This document shows positions 40,451-51,054 of a stretch of 64,000 nucleotides of DNA, piece by piece. Both the position numbers and the translations under genes were made by a program. Every line of letters starts with the position of its first letter. Positions within the stretch are counted from its first letter, which is position 1. The notes beneath the pieces were generated by a model. That model was given only the letters and a program-made list of their open reading frames with translations. It searched no databases and had not been told where the DNA came from. The stretch comes from Heliocidaris erythrogramma (taxonomy: Eukaryota > Echinodermata > Echinoidea > Camarodonta > Echinometridae). The stretch covers positions 29,739,162 through 29,803,161 of the forward strand of contig CM046864.1 of the NCBI GenBank assembly GCA_025617745.1, given 5' to 3'.

Positions 40451-41095
40451 GAAGTCAATCAGAGAAGGCGGTATTGAATAAATGTGTTTTAAGATGTGTT
40501 TTGAACTTTTCAAGAGAATCTATGGATTTAAGAGAAATGGGTAAGGCATTCCAAAGAATTGGTGCAGCCGCAGAGAAAGCCCTATTACCATATGATACCC
40601 GTGTTTTAGGAACACATAGAAGAGATTTAGATGAAGATCTTAAGGAACGCTGGGGTGTGTATGGTTGGAGTAATTCTTGCATGTACGTTGGGGCCATTTT
40701 GTGCAAGATTTTCCATGTTAACTGCAATATTTTTTATTGTATTCTTTGTGATATTGGGAGCCAATGTAAACTTTCTAAAATAGGAGTTATATGATCATAT
40801 TTCGATGTCTTAGTTAAAACCCTAGCGGCGGCATTCAAAGCAAGTTGCAGTTTATCCGTAAGACGGGCAGGAACATTATAAAGGAGTGAATTACAAATAT
40901 CAAGTCTAGAGACAACAAAAGCATGTATCAGCGTTGCAGCAGATCTGTCATCGAGAACCCTCCTAATACAACCCACATTATGGAGGTTATAATACATTGA
41001 TTTACAGATATTCTTAACATGAGCTTCCATCGACATGGAATCATCAAATGTAACGCCAAGGTTACCTACAGAAGTGGAGTTTGAAATTTGTTCCT
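40451..41095 (-). pseudogene. CR1/L2-like LINE 3' coding fragment
   Basis: The minus-strand translation reads GNLGVTFDDSMSMEAHVKNI, ...SRLDICNSLLYNVP, ...HWLPISQRIQ, then a TAA stop (about 40737). It continues in the same frame as LQLTWKILHKMAPTYM, ...AAPILWNALPISLKSID and FKTHLKTHLF, ending in a stop. NLGVxFD, SRLDYCNxLL, LHWLP and WNxLP are the conserved C-terminal signatures of CR1/Jockey-like LINEs. The internal stop and the missing upstream polymerase make it dead. Confidence 0.85.
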
Positions 41096-41099
41096 GGCC

Positions 41100-41410
41100 A
41101 ATAACAGGTTCAAGGACAATTACCCCCTGGGCAATCACCCGCCGGAAAATTACCCCCAGAAAACTACCCCCCAAGGACAAGTACCCCCTGTAAAATTCCC
41201 CCCGGAAAACAACCCCTCACGGACAATCACCCCCCGAGGACAATTACCCCCCGGAAAATTACTCCCCGGAAAATTACCCCGGAAAACTACCCCAAAGGAC
41301 AATTACCCCGTGTAAAATAAGCCCCCGGAAAATAATCCCCCCCCCCCAGGACAATTACCCCCTGGAAAATTACCCCCGGAAAATAACCCCCTGGGACAAC
41401 TACCCCCAGA
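41100..41410. repeat. C-rich minisatellite (ATTACCCCC/GGAAA units)
   Basis: An irregular tandem array of units such as GGACAATTACCCCC and GGAAAATTACCCC, truncating the LINE fragment at 40451-41095. The opposite strand is strongly G-rich (GGGGG every 12-16 nt). Confidence 0.9.
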
Positions 41411-43244
41411 CAGAAAGTCACTAATATTTTTAAAATGATATTTCTTCATGAAATTACATGCTCTAACTGTTTTTGATAATTGTTTTTCACAAAATCAACG
41501 TTTTTAGAATAAGTTTCATGTAACTAAAATCATCTTCCTGGACGCCGATTGAAAATCTTGCTCAAGAGCTACAAAATCAAATGAAATTAATGTACCAGAA
41601 AGCAGATTATTTTCTTTATCTTTAAGCACCGTGCATTAAAGTCTTGAAGGTAAATTTCATTCTGAAATAATTACTGAACCAGACAGCATAATAGCTTACT
41701 TCAATATGAAATGGATCATGAGATAGATCATGAAATAGATCATACAAAGGCAAATATATGATCAGTTGATTAGCAAATTACAGAGGATGCATAAATGATG
41801 AAAACGTACACCCTATTTTCTTTGTTGGGTCCCCTTTTCTTTTGGCGACAGGATATAGCGCGTATACTCGCTTATAGATCTGCGCGCAACCTATTATTAA
41901 ATTTCCTAGAAATTTAATCCGTACTTTACGCAGTGGCAAAACTACGGGGGAATGGGGAAACCTTCACCCCCTCCCCCATTGAATTTAATAATTTAAAAAA
42001 AATAAAAAATAAAAAAAAATAAAATAAAATTATAAAAAAGCAATATGTTTACATTCACTTCCCCTTGTCTACCTATAACTATATCTTCATAATCTATTAC
42101 AACATTTTTAACAGTTATTTCGGTATCAACACAAAATTTACTCAATTTACTCCAAAAGAGTCTTGACAAAATTTTCAATAGTATTACAATTATAGCAATG
42201 TGGAGATTCAGACAATTTAAAACGAAACATATATTCATTATAGTTGATAATTTAGGAATATGAGGAAATGCTGTTTCCTATTTGTTTTGTACACAAAACA
42301 AACAAATTCTCTGTTTTCAGTCTGACATGAGGTCACAAAAGCTCATGAGACTCGGTAACGGTAAGACCGATTTTCATAAACTTGGGGTCAAAAAATGCGT
42401 AAGACCTAAAAGAGAAAGTAAAAAAGTGGCGTGGCATGACATGCAGCGGTCGGAATTTCGCGGCAAAAAAATTTCAAGGGGGCATTATGGCCCCCAGACC
42501 TTTTAGGGTAAAAGATGATTCCTGCCAGCTTCGGTTGAAATGAAGCAGGGGGTTCTTCTTTAAAAAGGATATCAATATTAGCATTGGGGCATTTTTGGAC
42601 AGAGGGGGAGGGGTGACCCCCATTCCCCGTGGGCTATGCCAACCATATGAACAACTGAAGATTTCCTAGCCCTAAAGATGATTCTTGCCTAGCTTGATTA
42701 AAATATACCCAATGGTTCTTGAAAAGAAGTTAAACTTAACTTTAGGACATTTGCGTTGAATGCACCAACCCCCCTGCGCTACATGCCCCAAAATAAAAAA
42801 TTAAATTTCCCTTACCTCAAGTATGATTCCTGCCAAGTTTAATTGAAATGGAGCAGTTATTTTTTGTTTAAAGGTTGCTATTAGAATTGGGACATTTTCA
42901 GACAAAGGGGGGGGGGGGGGGGGGGGGCTTACCCCCATTCCCTAAGGGCTGCGCCGAACATATGAACAACTTAGGATCTCTTAAGTCTTTTTGTTTTGAT
43001 CAAAATAGCTATTAAGTGCCGTTTGGTCTACAACCAGTTCCTGCACTGCAAACTTAGTTTAATCTCATAATGGGAATAACCAGCTGACCCAATGTGTAGA
43101 AATAACCACGATATACATTATCACGGTCTACGTTTACCCCGTCTACTATCCACTACGTCTCAAAATAATTTTGTCTTGAAGGTTGAAGGTTATTGTTGCA
43201 CGTTTTTACATCAAAAACAATTTAGATTGTACAAGAGTCATTTA
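41411..43244. other. Non-coding; no gene recognised
   Basis: This contains a poly-G run (about 42907-42927) and two diverged copies of a unit around GATTCCTGCCAGCTT / GATTCCTGCCAAGTT (42515-42620 and 42825-42960). It also has scattered GTCTAC-type units (43010-43190). No exon is supported. Confidence 0.45.
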
Positions 43245-43659
43245 AGGGGCATTCACACCGGGCCTGCGTTACGCTGCCCTACACTGTGTCTACGCTGGAC
43301 TACGTGGCGATACGCCGAGGGACACAAAAGGGTACGCGCGATTGACGCAAAAAATTAAACATTTTTTGGTTCGTATTTTCGGTGTAGAGCACTGGACGCA
43401 GAAAGTACGCAGTTTTAAACGCAAGTCTACGCAACACTACGCTACTGTACGCCATGCCTACGCAATAGCACACCACCCTACGCCAGTTCTACGAAAAGTC
43501 ATTTGAGCCTGGCGTATTGTTCTGGACAGCAGACAGGAGTGGAGTGGATTGAGAGGCAGAAAATAGGTTTATATTTTTTTCATGAGTACGCAGACTAATT
43601 TCGGGGTACTCGGTACGCCGCACTACGCAACTCTACGCAGGCCCTGTGTGAAAGACCCT
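43245..43659. mobile_element. Harbinger-type MITE (TTA duplication)
   Basis: The left end AGGGGCATTCACACCGGGCC faces the right end GGCCCTGTGTGAAAGACCCT. It is flanked by TTA (43242-43244 and 43660-43662), as made by PIF/Harbinger transposases. The 415-bp interior is rich in TACGC motifs and is non-coding. Confidence 0.7.
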
Positions 43660-44048
43660 TTACAAAACAAGCCGAGTAAAGATTTCAAATGAAATATAAT
43701 GTACTGAAATAGTTAGGAAGTTTCAAGATAAGTATATAGATTTATGAGGCAAAGTAATAAAATATAGAATTATCGTTTGGCCTATTGACCATTTAAGGTA
43801 ATAATCACTTGGTGTAATCTCCAATGTTAGTCTACTATCATTTTGTCTATTAATCATTTAGTATAATAACCACTTCTAATTGGCAGTTTGTCTTATGTCC
43901 ATTTCGTCTACCATCCACAAATCCTTCAAAAATGATTTGATGATAATTATTAATAATAAATGATTATAAGAACATTATTTTGGGTTTTTTTCTCCATAAT
44001 TTCTCTCTCCTACATTTCTCTCTCTCTCTCTCTCTCTTTCTCTGATAG

Positions 44049-44435
44049 GTCCTGGGTGACAACCAATTCCGTGATAGAACATAGCATAACCATCCTCCTG
44101 ACCATGGTAGAAGTAACGCTACGAAGGTTAAAGCAGCAACGAAGAGAAGGGCTACTGAGACCAATGACAGACCACAACAAGTGCTCATGGCGACTCTAGC
44201 CGAGGCAACAGAGGAAGGGCGAACAGCGCTACTATCGATAAACAACATGAGGAGGAATATCCGGAGACAGCGTCAAGAGAACCCAGACGCCCTCCCCATT
44301 CCCATCACTGTCGAAGATCTGGAAATCCGTATAGATCAACGATTTGCCTTAGGTGGAGAGCTATTTTTGTATCATGACTCTGGGAGAAACGACCCTCACC
44401 GGTTTTTGGTGTTTGCAACGGAAAGGAACCTTCAG
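44049..44435 (+). pseudogene. FLYWCH/MULE-type exon with premature stop
   Basis: The acceptor is CTCTGATAG and the donor CTTCAG|GTAAGA. In the frame that leaves the donor in phase 0 the exon reads VLGDNQFRDRT, then TAG (44082-44084), then HNHPPDHGRSNATKVKAA ... EDLEIRIDQRF ... HDSGRNDPHRFLVFATERNL. HNHPPD resembles the end of a FLYWCH zinc finger, and FLVFATERNLQ is the lead-in to MULE transposase domains in animal FLYWCH-MULE proteins. The stop sits just before the zinc-ligand His, and the catalytic domain is not found downstream. It is a broken fragment. Confidence 0.6.
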
Positions 44436-44727
44436 GTAAGACATAAATAACAGCTTGATTTCCTTCCAATGGGGTTTTCTACGGTTTTGCATTTTTTGAA
44501 ACCATACATGATTTCAAGTTTATCGTTAGAATGAAATGGTGTTGTGAAGTCATAGACAAGAAAAAATATATTGTGTTTTGTTTGGGAATGGCGGAGTAAA
44601 CTTATCTCTCCGGATTTTGGTATTTTTTTAAACAGTCAACCATCTCTATGGTCAAGTCAACTTGATATTTCTGTTGTTCTCACTGTGAACTCCCGGCCTG
44701 ACTTCTTAATTTGGACTAATGGACATG

Positions 44728-45285
44728 CCTCGTGACTTGGCTATTTTCCTCGTCATGCTGTGACTGAGATGAGACTAGCCGGCGACGAAAAGAATCAACA
44801 CGGCCCGGGTGAACGCGCGATCGAGCGACTGTAGTAGCGAGGCCTTTTGGAACCTGAGTTCCATCGTCCGATATGAATTATTCACGAGTTGACATTCGTA
44901 TGCTAACACACCTACCGAGGATTATCGACCAATCACAACGGTATCTGCGGGGCTTGCTTTCCATGATTGATATACTAGTAGATTGCACGGGCCGCTGTGC
45001 CGGTGCCGAGCGAGCTACATTGTTTGTAGCTCGAGATGAAGGCGAATTTGCATACCAAATTTATGCTGACGTCATGCGAAGATACGTTCGCTGATTGGCT
45101 CCTACCTATATAATAAGGTAGCAGATCCTCGCTAGGAACAAAGGATAGCATAAGAAATACAGGCCAGGTTCCAAAAGGCCCTCGGACTCACGTCGCTTAA
45201 TCACGCATTCACCGGGCTGGGCGGCTAGTCTTGTTATGCAGCCACTACTAGCTTACTTGCCGAGCAAAGTAGCCAAGTCACGAGG
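44728..45285. mobile_element. Foldback MITE upstream of the L1-like ORF1
   Basis: The left end CCTCGTGACTTGGCTA faces TAGCCAAGTCACGAGG at the right. Further inside, GAGGCCTTTTGGAACCTG (about 44840) faces CAGGTTCCAAAAGGCCCTC (about 45165). The match is discontinuous over about 140 bp per arm. Target duplication is unclear. Confidence 0.65.
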
Positions 45286-46010
45286 GCCTTGTCAAAAGGC
45301 TAGTGTTGGACAAACTGTCAGAAAAACTAGATAGATTATGCGAGCGAGTAGATAAAATAGAAGTGAAGATATCTGATTTAGAGTATCAAAACACAGATTT
45401 GGAAACCGGTATGAGTCATATGGAATCGGAAGTTGAAGAAATAAAATGCAGTCTAAATACAAAAGCTGCCGCTTCGGACATAACAAAAGTAAAGATGCAA
45501 ATTGCGGATTTGGTGAACAGGAACAAAAGAAACAATGTGGTATTACATAATGTACCCGAGGGTGCCGAAGGAGACAACGTTGACTGCACGGGCCTGGTTC
45601 ATGCATTTCTACGTGACAAGATGGAAATCCCGCAAGCTATGGAAATTGAGCGTGCACACCGCACCACGATGACGTCACGGCTACGCCCAGGTACCGCCCA
45701 CACGGACGCGAGACCAAGGCCTATTCACGTAAGATTTCTTCGCTACCGCGATCGCGAGCTCGTGCTAAAAACATCGACACAAAAGAAAAATCTCGAGATC
45801 AGAGGAAAGCGCATCTTTATTTCAGATGATGTACACCAGGATACAAGAGAGCAACATCGCCGCCTGATGAAAATAGTGAAAGAAATGAGAGATAAAGGAA
45901 ACTTTGCATTTATTCCATGGTCGGTGCCAAGAGTGATTAAGTATAAAGAAGGTGGGAAAGACACTTCAGGTCCTCTGAAAACCATGCGCGATCCGATGGG
46001 AATGAAATAA
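45273..46010 (+). CDS. L1-like LINE ORF1 protein
   Basis: The frame is open from 45273; no ATG lies near the start of the homology, so the N-terminus is truncated or uses a lost ATG. The N-terminal third is a coiled coil (LDRLCERVDKIEVKISDLEY). It is followed by an RRM-like region, RNNVVLHNVPEGAEGD, IERAHR, RPIHVRFLRYRDRELVL, and the C-terminal RIFISDDVHQDTREQHRRLM. These are the hallmarks of L1/Tx1-clade ORF1 RNA-binding proteins. Its ORF2 lies beyond the inserted TTAA element, from 51055. Confidence 0.85.
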   Translation, partial: PSHEGLVKRLVLDKLSEKLDRLCERVDKIEVKISDLEYQNTDLETGMSHMESEVEEIKCSLNTKAAASDITKVKMQIADLVNRNKRNNVVLHNVPEGAEGDNVDCTGLVHAFLRDKMEIPQAMEIERAHRTTMTSRLRPGTAHTDARPRPIHVRFLRYRDRELVLKTSTQKKNLEIRGKRIFISDDVHQDTREQHRRLMKIVKEMRDKGNFAFIPWSVPRVIKYKEGGKDTSGPLKTMRDPMGMK

Positions 46011-46458
46011 TCTAAACTATACTTCTAATGCTCATGGAGATGGAGTGTTCAATTTTGTTTTGATTATTGGTATAGATATTCTATACCAAGTCTTCATACC
46101 AAAATCTTTGTCATTGTCAATGAAAGTGAGACTGGTAATTTTAAAGGTCCCCTTTTATGACATTATAATTCTTGGTATTTTGTACATGCATCTCATCTAA
46201 ATTGAAAAATGACATCCGTTTGCAATAAATACGTATCAAAATATTTTTAAAATAATATTTCCCCCAGGTATTCATGTCCAAAACAGTCTGCTAAGCTCCG
46301 CCCCCTTTTAAACCCCGAATTCTCGTTTCGCGAGCATGATTGACGTGTGACGTCACAAACCGACATTACCGATGCTTGTTTACAATATTGCATATGTATC
46401 ACATGTGCAAACTAACTTGTTGTGTATACCACCTCGAAAACCACCTCCAAAGCGAAGT

Positions 46459-46713
46459 ATGCCGCAACGCTGCGTTGTTGCAGGTTGCAGCAACACCACA
46501 AAGGAGGGTGTCAGTCTACATTTATTCCCTAAAGACCCAAATATAAGAAGGAAATGGACCGCAAAAGTAAAATTAACTCGCGCCCATTGGAAGGGGCCGA
46601 GTGACCGCAGTGTTGTGTGCTCCGAGCACTTTTGTGCGGAGGACTTCGTCGATAGCACGGGGCTGCATGCGGCGTATGGCATCAAGAAGAGGCCGTCCCT
46701 GAAACAAGTTTGA
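46459..46713 (+). CDS. THAP-domain protein exon
   Basis: From the ATG at 46459 the exon reads MPQRCVVAGCSNTTKEGVSL, then LHLFPKDPNIRRKW and SVVCSEHFCAEDFVDS, 84 residues with a stop. The C-x4-C ... C-x2-H zinc ligands (CVVAGC, CSEH), the conserved P and W, and the basic IKKRPSLK end define a THAP DNA-binding domain. It probably recognises the element's own ends. Whether it is spliced to a downstream transposase exon cannot be seen. Confidence 0.85.
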   Translation: MPQRCVVAGCSNTTKEGVSLHLFPKDPNIRRKWTAKVKLTRAHWKGPSDRSVVCSEHFCAEDFVDSTGLHAAYGIKKRPSLKQV

Positions 46714-46861
46714 TCATACATGTATCAATAATATGAAATTTGGCGACTCTGAGCTTTACCTCACAAGCACCTCTCTCAATTGGTCTTTACTATTTTTTTT
46801 TTGTTCTAGATGAAGAAAAAGATCTTTCTCCATAAAGAGGGTGTGATAAAAATGTTTATCA

Positions 46862-47042
46862 TGGTAGAGTGGAAACTCAGTATAAAGAGGTCTGATACAA
46901 CAATATTCCTGATATAACAAGGTAATATTTTGGTCTCAACTCTTTATATTCTTTTTTTTTAAAACTGATATAACGAGATTCTGGATTTAACCAGGTAATT
47001 TTAATAGTCCCAAGGACCTCGTTATACTAAGTTTCCACCGTA
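46862..47042. mobile_element. Pogo/Tc1-like MITE
   Basis: GGAAACTCAGTATAAAGAGGTC at the left faces GACCTCGTTATACTAAGTTTCC at the right, and internal copies of GATATAACAAGG-type sequence mirror each other. The overall form resembles short pogo-like elements with TATAACGAGGTC termini. The target duplication is not certain. Confidence 0.6.
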
Positions 47043-47204
47043 TATTTAATATTGATTTTTGTTACCACCCTGAATGTAGTGAAAATGTAACGGGCAATTT
47101 TCAACCTACAACCCCCCTCCCCCCGGCAGGAAAAAGGGGTTATCATCACAACAGTTACAGGTTGATTCCTACTTCTCTACCTTATACATGTAGTTCATTT
47201 GACA

Positions 47205-47800
47205 GAACATCTATTTCCCAATGATTCCCTCTCTCTCTTTCACCATTTCTCCAATTACACACATCTTCCCTCAACATTTTATCTCTCCTTTTTCTCCCCA
47301 ATGATTCCCTCTCTCTCTATTTCTTCCCTTGTGCTTTCCCTCCATTTCTCCCTCTTTATGCCCAAAATTCTCCACTTTCACACATCTTCCCTCAACTTTT
47401 TTATCTCTCCCTTTTCCCCCCAGTGATTCCCTCTTTTTCACTATTTCTTCTCTTGTGCTTTCTGTCTCCCTTTCTACTTCTTTTTGCCTAATATTCTCCA
47501 ATTACACACATCTTCCCTCAACATTTTATCTCTCCTTTTTCTCCCCAATGATTCCCTCTCTCTCTATTTCTTCCCTTGTGCTTTCCCTCCATTTCTCCCT
47601 CTTTATGCCCAAAATTCTCCACTTTCACACATCTTCCCTCAACTTTTTTATCTCTCCCTTTCTCCCCCAGTGATTCCCTCTCTTTTTCACTATTTTTTCT
47701 CTTGTGCTTTCTGTCTCCCTTTCTCCTTCTTTTTGCCCAATATTCTCCAATTACACACATCTCCTCTCAACTTTTTTATCTCTCTTTTTTTTTCTTTTTC
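47205..47800. repeat. Pyrimidine-rich minisatellite, unit about 247 bp
   Basis: A block from CAATTACACACATCTTCCCT through TTTTGCCTAATATTCTCC (about 47249-47495) recurs almost unchanged at 47497-47742, with a third partial copy. Each unit contains two diverged half-units. It is more than 80% C+T on the plus strand, so open frames here (Leu/Ser/Phe-rich, or Glu/Lys-rich on the minus strand) are artefacts. Confidence 0.85.
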
Positions 47801-49190
47801 CATTCTGCCAATCGTTGGATTTGATCTCATTCACGCACTCACACCTTTCTTTTCAATTGTTAGTTTAATTCACGACAAGCCTTGCGTAGTAAATGTGTTT
47901 GAGCTCTTCCAGAGATGACAAAATATTCAATTGATTTAAAATATATTATTACTTCTGGAGAAATGTAGATATAGATGTTGTATCCAGGAAATGGTTGTCT
48001 TACAACTGAACATCAAAAATTCAATAAAGGAGAATGCCCCCCCCAAAAAAAACCATAAGAAAACAAAACAAACAAAACTGATTAGCTTCCAAAGTGTGTT
48101 TCATTAACAAATTAAACAACAAATGCCATAAAAAATAACAGACCTCATATGCCATTAACAATAGAGTTATCATTCTTAACTGAGATACATGCATCTTTAC
48201 AACATCAATTACAAAAAATGCTCTAGGCAAGTTACCAAATTCCAATTTTATTTCTGACAGTTAAAATGAATATTCAAAATAAGCCTCCTCTTTTCTTCTG
48301 AGACTTGAACCAAAAACAGCAATAACATTTTTACCACATTGTCACAGTGTAGCACACCCTCATGTAATAAACCCAACTTTCAGGGAAACTGATATCCATG
48401 TATAGGAATTAAATATCATGAAAAGATAGAAATGACGTACTAGCATTTTTAACATTTCTTATAAACAGTTATATACATGATAAATGTATATGCTATCTAA
48501 GCGTTATCAAGTTAACAACTAGACCAACATATATAAGTACATAATAATAAATACAACAATCAATCAATTGAAAGAAGAAAAAAAAATCTGTAGAAAAAAT
48601 AATGTCAATTTGAAAAGAAATATGATGTGAAGCTACAATGATGATGGTCACATGAATGACCCGAGTAAATAAAAGATCATGTTTGCCAGTCATTAGTACT
48701 GAATATTCTTTTCTTTCAAATAATGAAACTTTGTGTAAATGTTTACACTGATGGAACAACAGTTCTGATACATAAATATTTTTAAAATGTTCAATTCTAC
48801 TGTCACCTTTACATTATGTTGAGATTTGTGCATGTCATATCCAAGCCCCAGTGAAAAAAAATATGAGAATAATGGTTGCATAGCTTAAATTAAAGGGAGG
48901 AGCTGTCCTCCCTTTAGATTTTTTTGCAAAGGTTGAAAAAATATATATACATACAGTAAACTTTGAAAAGAAAATACCCTAAAGAGGTAAAATGCAGGGA
49001 ATATTTCCAATTTAAAAAAAATTATCTTTGAAAATCTATCTTAGAACAGTAATAAAAATCTCAGTAACAAGGTGGAAGTAAAACATATATTTTTCTGTAA
49101 ACATAGATCTTGACAAGGTGGGGGAAAAGATATCAACAGCAAAATTGTATGTAGGTCTACGCCTCTTCAAAGCCCCTGTATTGTTCTGAT
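47801..49190. other. Interior of the TTAA element, no gene recognised
   Basis: AT-rich, with no recognisable transposase or other coding motif on either strand. Confidence 0.4.
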
Positions 49191-49376
49191 CAGGGGCGGA
49201 TCCAGGATTGAGTAAAAGAGGGGGCACAAAAATGAAAGTTTGTCAAAAGGTAGACCCGTATTTTTCTGGTCTCGCCAGCTTCTCGAAAAGTCGCTCAGTG
49301 GGGGGTTCAAACAAAATTTCGCCAAACCTTCAAAAAATCGCTCAGTAAGGGCTGTGCCCCCCTGGATTCGCCAATG
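49191..49376. mobile_element. hAT-like MITE inside the TTAA element
   Basis: The left end CAGGGGCGGATCCAGG faces CCTGGATTCGCCAATG at the right. The flanks GTTCTGAT and GTTCTGTT match at six of eight positions, consistent with an aged 8-bp hAT duplication. Non-coding. Confidence 0.65.
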
Positions 49377-50281
49377 GTTCTGTTGGAAATGCTGCACGGA
49401 TTCTTGTCACGGCACAAGATGGGAGAGGAACACGTCCTGCCCTTCCCAGGAAACTCCAACACCATCTTACAAGCTGCCTATAGGCCACATGCCTGGCTTT
49501 CCTATAAAAGATTTTTTTAAAGAGTACAAAGGAAACTATGATTAGACAACTTCAAAACAATGTACAGTGTAGTCTCTGATGTAGGTGATAGTGAAGTAAC
49601 TTTTACTTTGAACTTCACAAATAAACAATAGAAGATTAGCTAATAATTTAGTTTTCAACATCGCAGTGTAAAATGTTGTAATGGGGAAAGAGGAAACAAA
49701 CGTTAATCTGCACATAGGACAAGAAAATACATGTACACTGCAAATAGAATAATCTTCCTCTATTTACATTAAGGCTAAAACATTATTTTATAGAATATCG
49801 TAATATTAATTTCATAAGGAGCCAAATTGGCATTTTGCATCCTGCCTTGCCTGTCCGCCATACTGCTGCCGATACAGATAGTAAGCATTTTCCATCACAT
49901 ACCGCTCCAGACACACTGGATGAAACCCTGGGTGGAGAAGAAGAAGAAGAAGAAGATCATATCTATTGTCAACTACGGTGCCTATACACTAAGGAGAGCT
50001 AAGAGTTTTCTGGATATCAATGTTAGAATTTACTAGAATCAAACGCTACCACCCCATGCACCAGTAAAACTGCCAAAGCGCAAGCCCAGGCAGGGTCAGC
50101 AGGCGAACAACCAAACAGCGCGGCGTGTACCCCGGCCCTGCGCACATCGAGCTCACTGCCACGATCAGCGAAGTATCAGCTCAGCCTCTCGGGCAATTTG
50201 CAAGCGTAAACAAGATTCATAATACGTGGATATGCGTGAATTAAACTTTAATCGGTAATTTATTATCAAGAAATAATTACC

Positions 50282-50500
50282 AGTTGTTATTCCCAAGTCT
50301 CCCGTCGATATCCTCTCCGTTATTAAAATCAGGGACGTCTCTGTCATCATCAGAATCTTGCCCGAATCCGACATGTCTGGCTCAAACATAGTATACGGCC
50401 GGGCCCCTAATTCCTCTTCAATTTCTTCCTGGACTTGATGCTCCAAATCAGATATATCTGATCCTGAATAAGTGTCCTGGCTGTCCGAAGAAGATGCCAT
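50282..50500 (-). pseudogene. Acidic exon at the right end of the TTAA element, frameshifted
   Basis: The minus-strand ATG at 50500 gives MASSSDSQDTYSGSDISDLE, then EEIEEELGARPYTMFEPDMS. Near 50365 the sensible frame shifts by one base, and the reading continues DSDDDRDVPDFNNGEDIDGR, then LGNNNW, before a GTAATT donor. A Ser/Asp/Glu-rich leader with P-Y-x-FEP and GRxGNxxW recalls the N-terminal part of transposon-associated proteins that continue with a Cys-rich domain (P2X7 C-tail-like). That continuation is not visible here, and the name is tentative. Confidence 0.45.
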
Positions 50501-50736
50501 CGTTGATGCAGGATTTTGTCTTTAAAAAGCTAAAATGAAGGGCTGAAATGGCACGAAGTCGAAGGGATCTACTCGAAGCTCAACACACACACATCGATAC
50601 TGATCCAGCTTGTGTGAGTCGAGCGTTCTGTCTGTGACGTCACATGACGTCATCGATCGCTGGACCGATTTTCCAAAATTTTTAGGGGCGTTCCCAGTTA
50701 TTTTTTTATTTTCAAGTTTACAGATTAATGAATGGA

Positions 50737-50836
50737 ATTCAGGTAATATGGTTGGATTCACAGTAGAAAAGTCTATTAATTTAATAGACTTTTCTACTGT
50801 GAATCCAGATCTGTCAACCATATTACCTGAATTAAA
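50737..50836. repeat. Imperfect palindrome near the right end of the TTAA element
   Basis: TTCAGGTAATATGGTTG...GATTCACAGTAGAAAAGTCTATTAA faces its complement with no loop. The right arm has about 11 extra bases (AGATCTGTCAA). The centre is TTAATTTAA-like. Confidence 0.9.
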
Positions 50837-51054
50837 TGAAGTTCCTTTGTAATTCCATAAAAGGGGACCTTTAAGCAAAATAGTTTGAGCTATTGCATTG
50901 ATATTGAGGTGTAATGCGAATATGATTTGCCCTTATCAGACAATTTGCATAAGTCTGCATTGTCTGAGAATGATCCTTTGGATGTGTAGTAGTTTTAAGT
51001 TATGGTCTAAAATTCGCTTCTTATTTTATTTGTCTTCGACATGCAACTTCCAAA

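Larger units (their letters stand above)
46145..50870. mobile_element. 4.7-kb TTAA element encoding a THAP domain
   Basis: Both ends read AGGTCCCCTTTTATG in inverted orientation, flanked by TTAA (46141-46144 and 50871-50874). A THAP exon points inward from the left end and an acidic exon points inward from the right end. TTAA duplications plus a THAP protein fit the Kolobok superfamily. No catalytic transposase core was found, so this copy looks non-autonomous or decayed. It interrupts an L1-like LINE between ORF1 and ORF2, and itself carries two smaller MITEs and a minisatellite. Confidence 0.8.

Noticed and set aside
44873..45094. 73-residue open frame with IDILVDCTGRCAG
   Set aside because: It lies inside the foldback MITE at 44728-45285 and matches no family I recognise.
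47205..47918. Several overlapping open frames on both strands
   Set aside because: They run through a pyrimidine-rich minisatellite that lacks stops by composition. The predicted proteins are Leu/Ser/Phe or Glu/Lys repeats with no domain.
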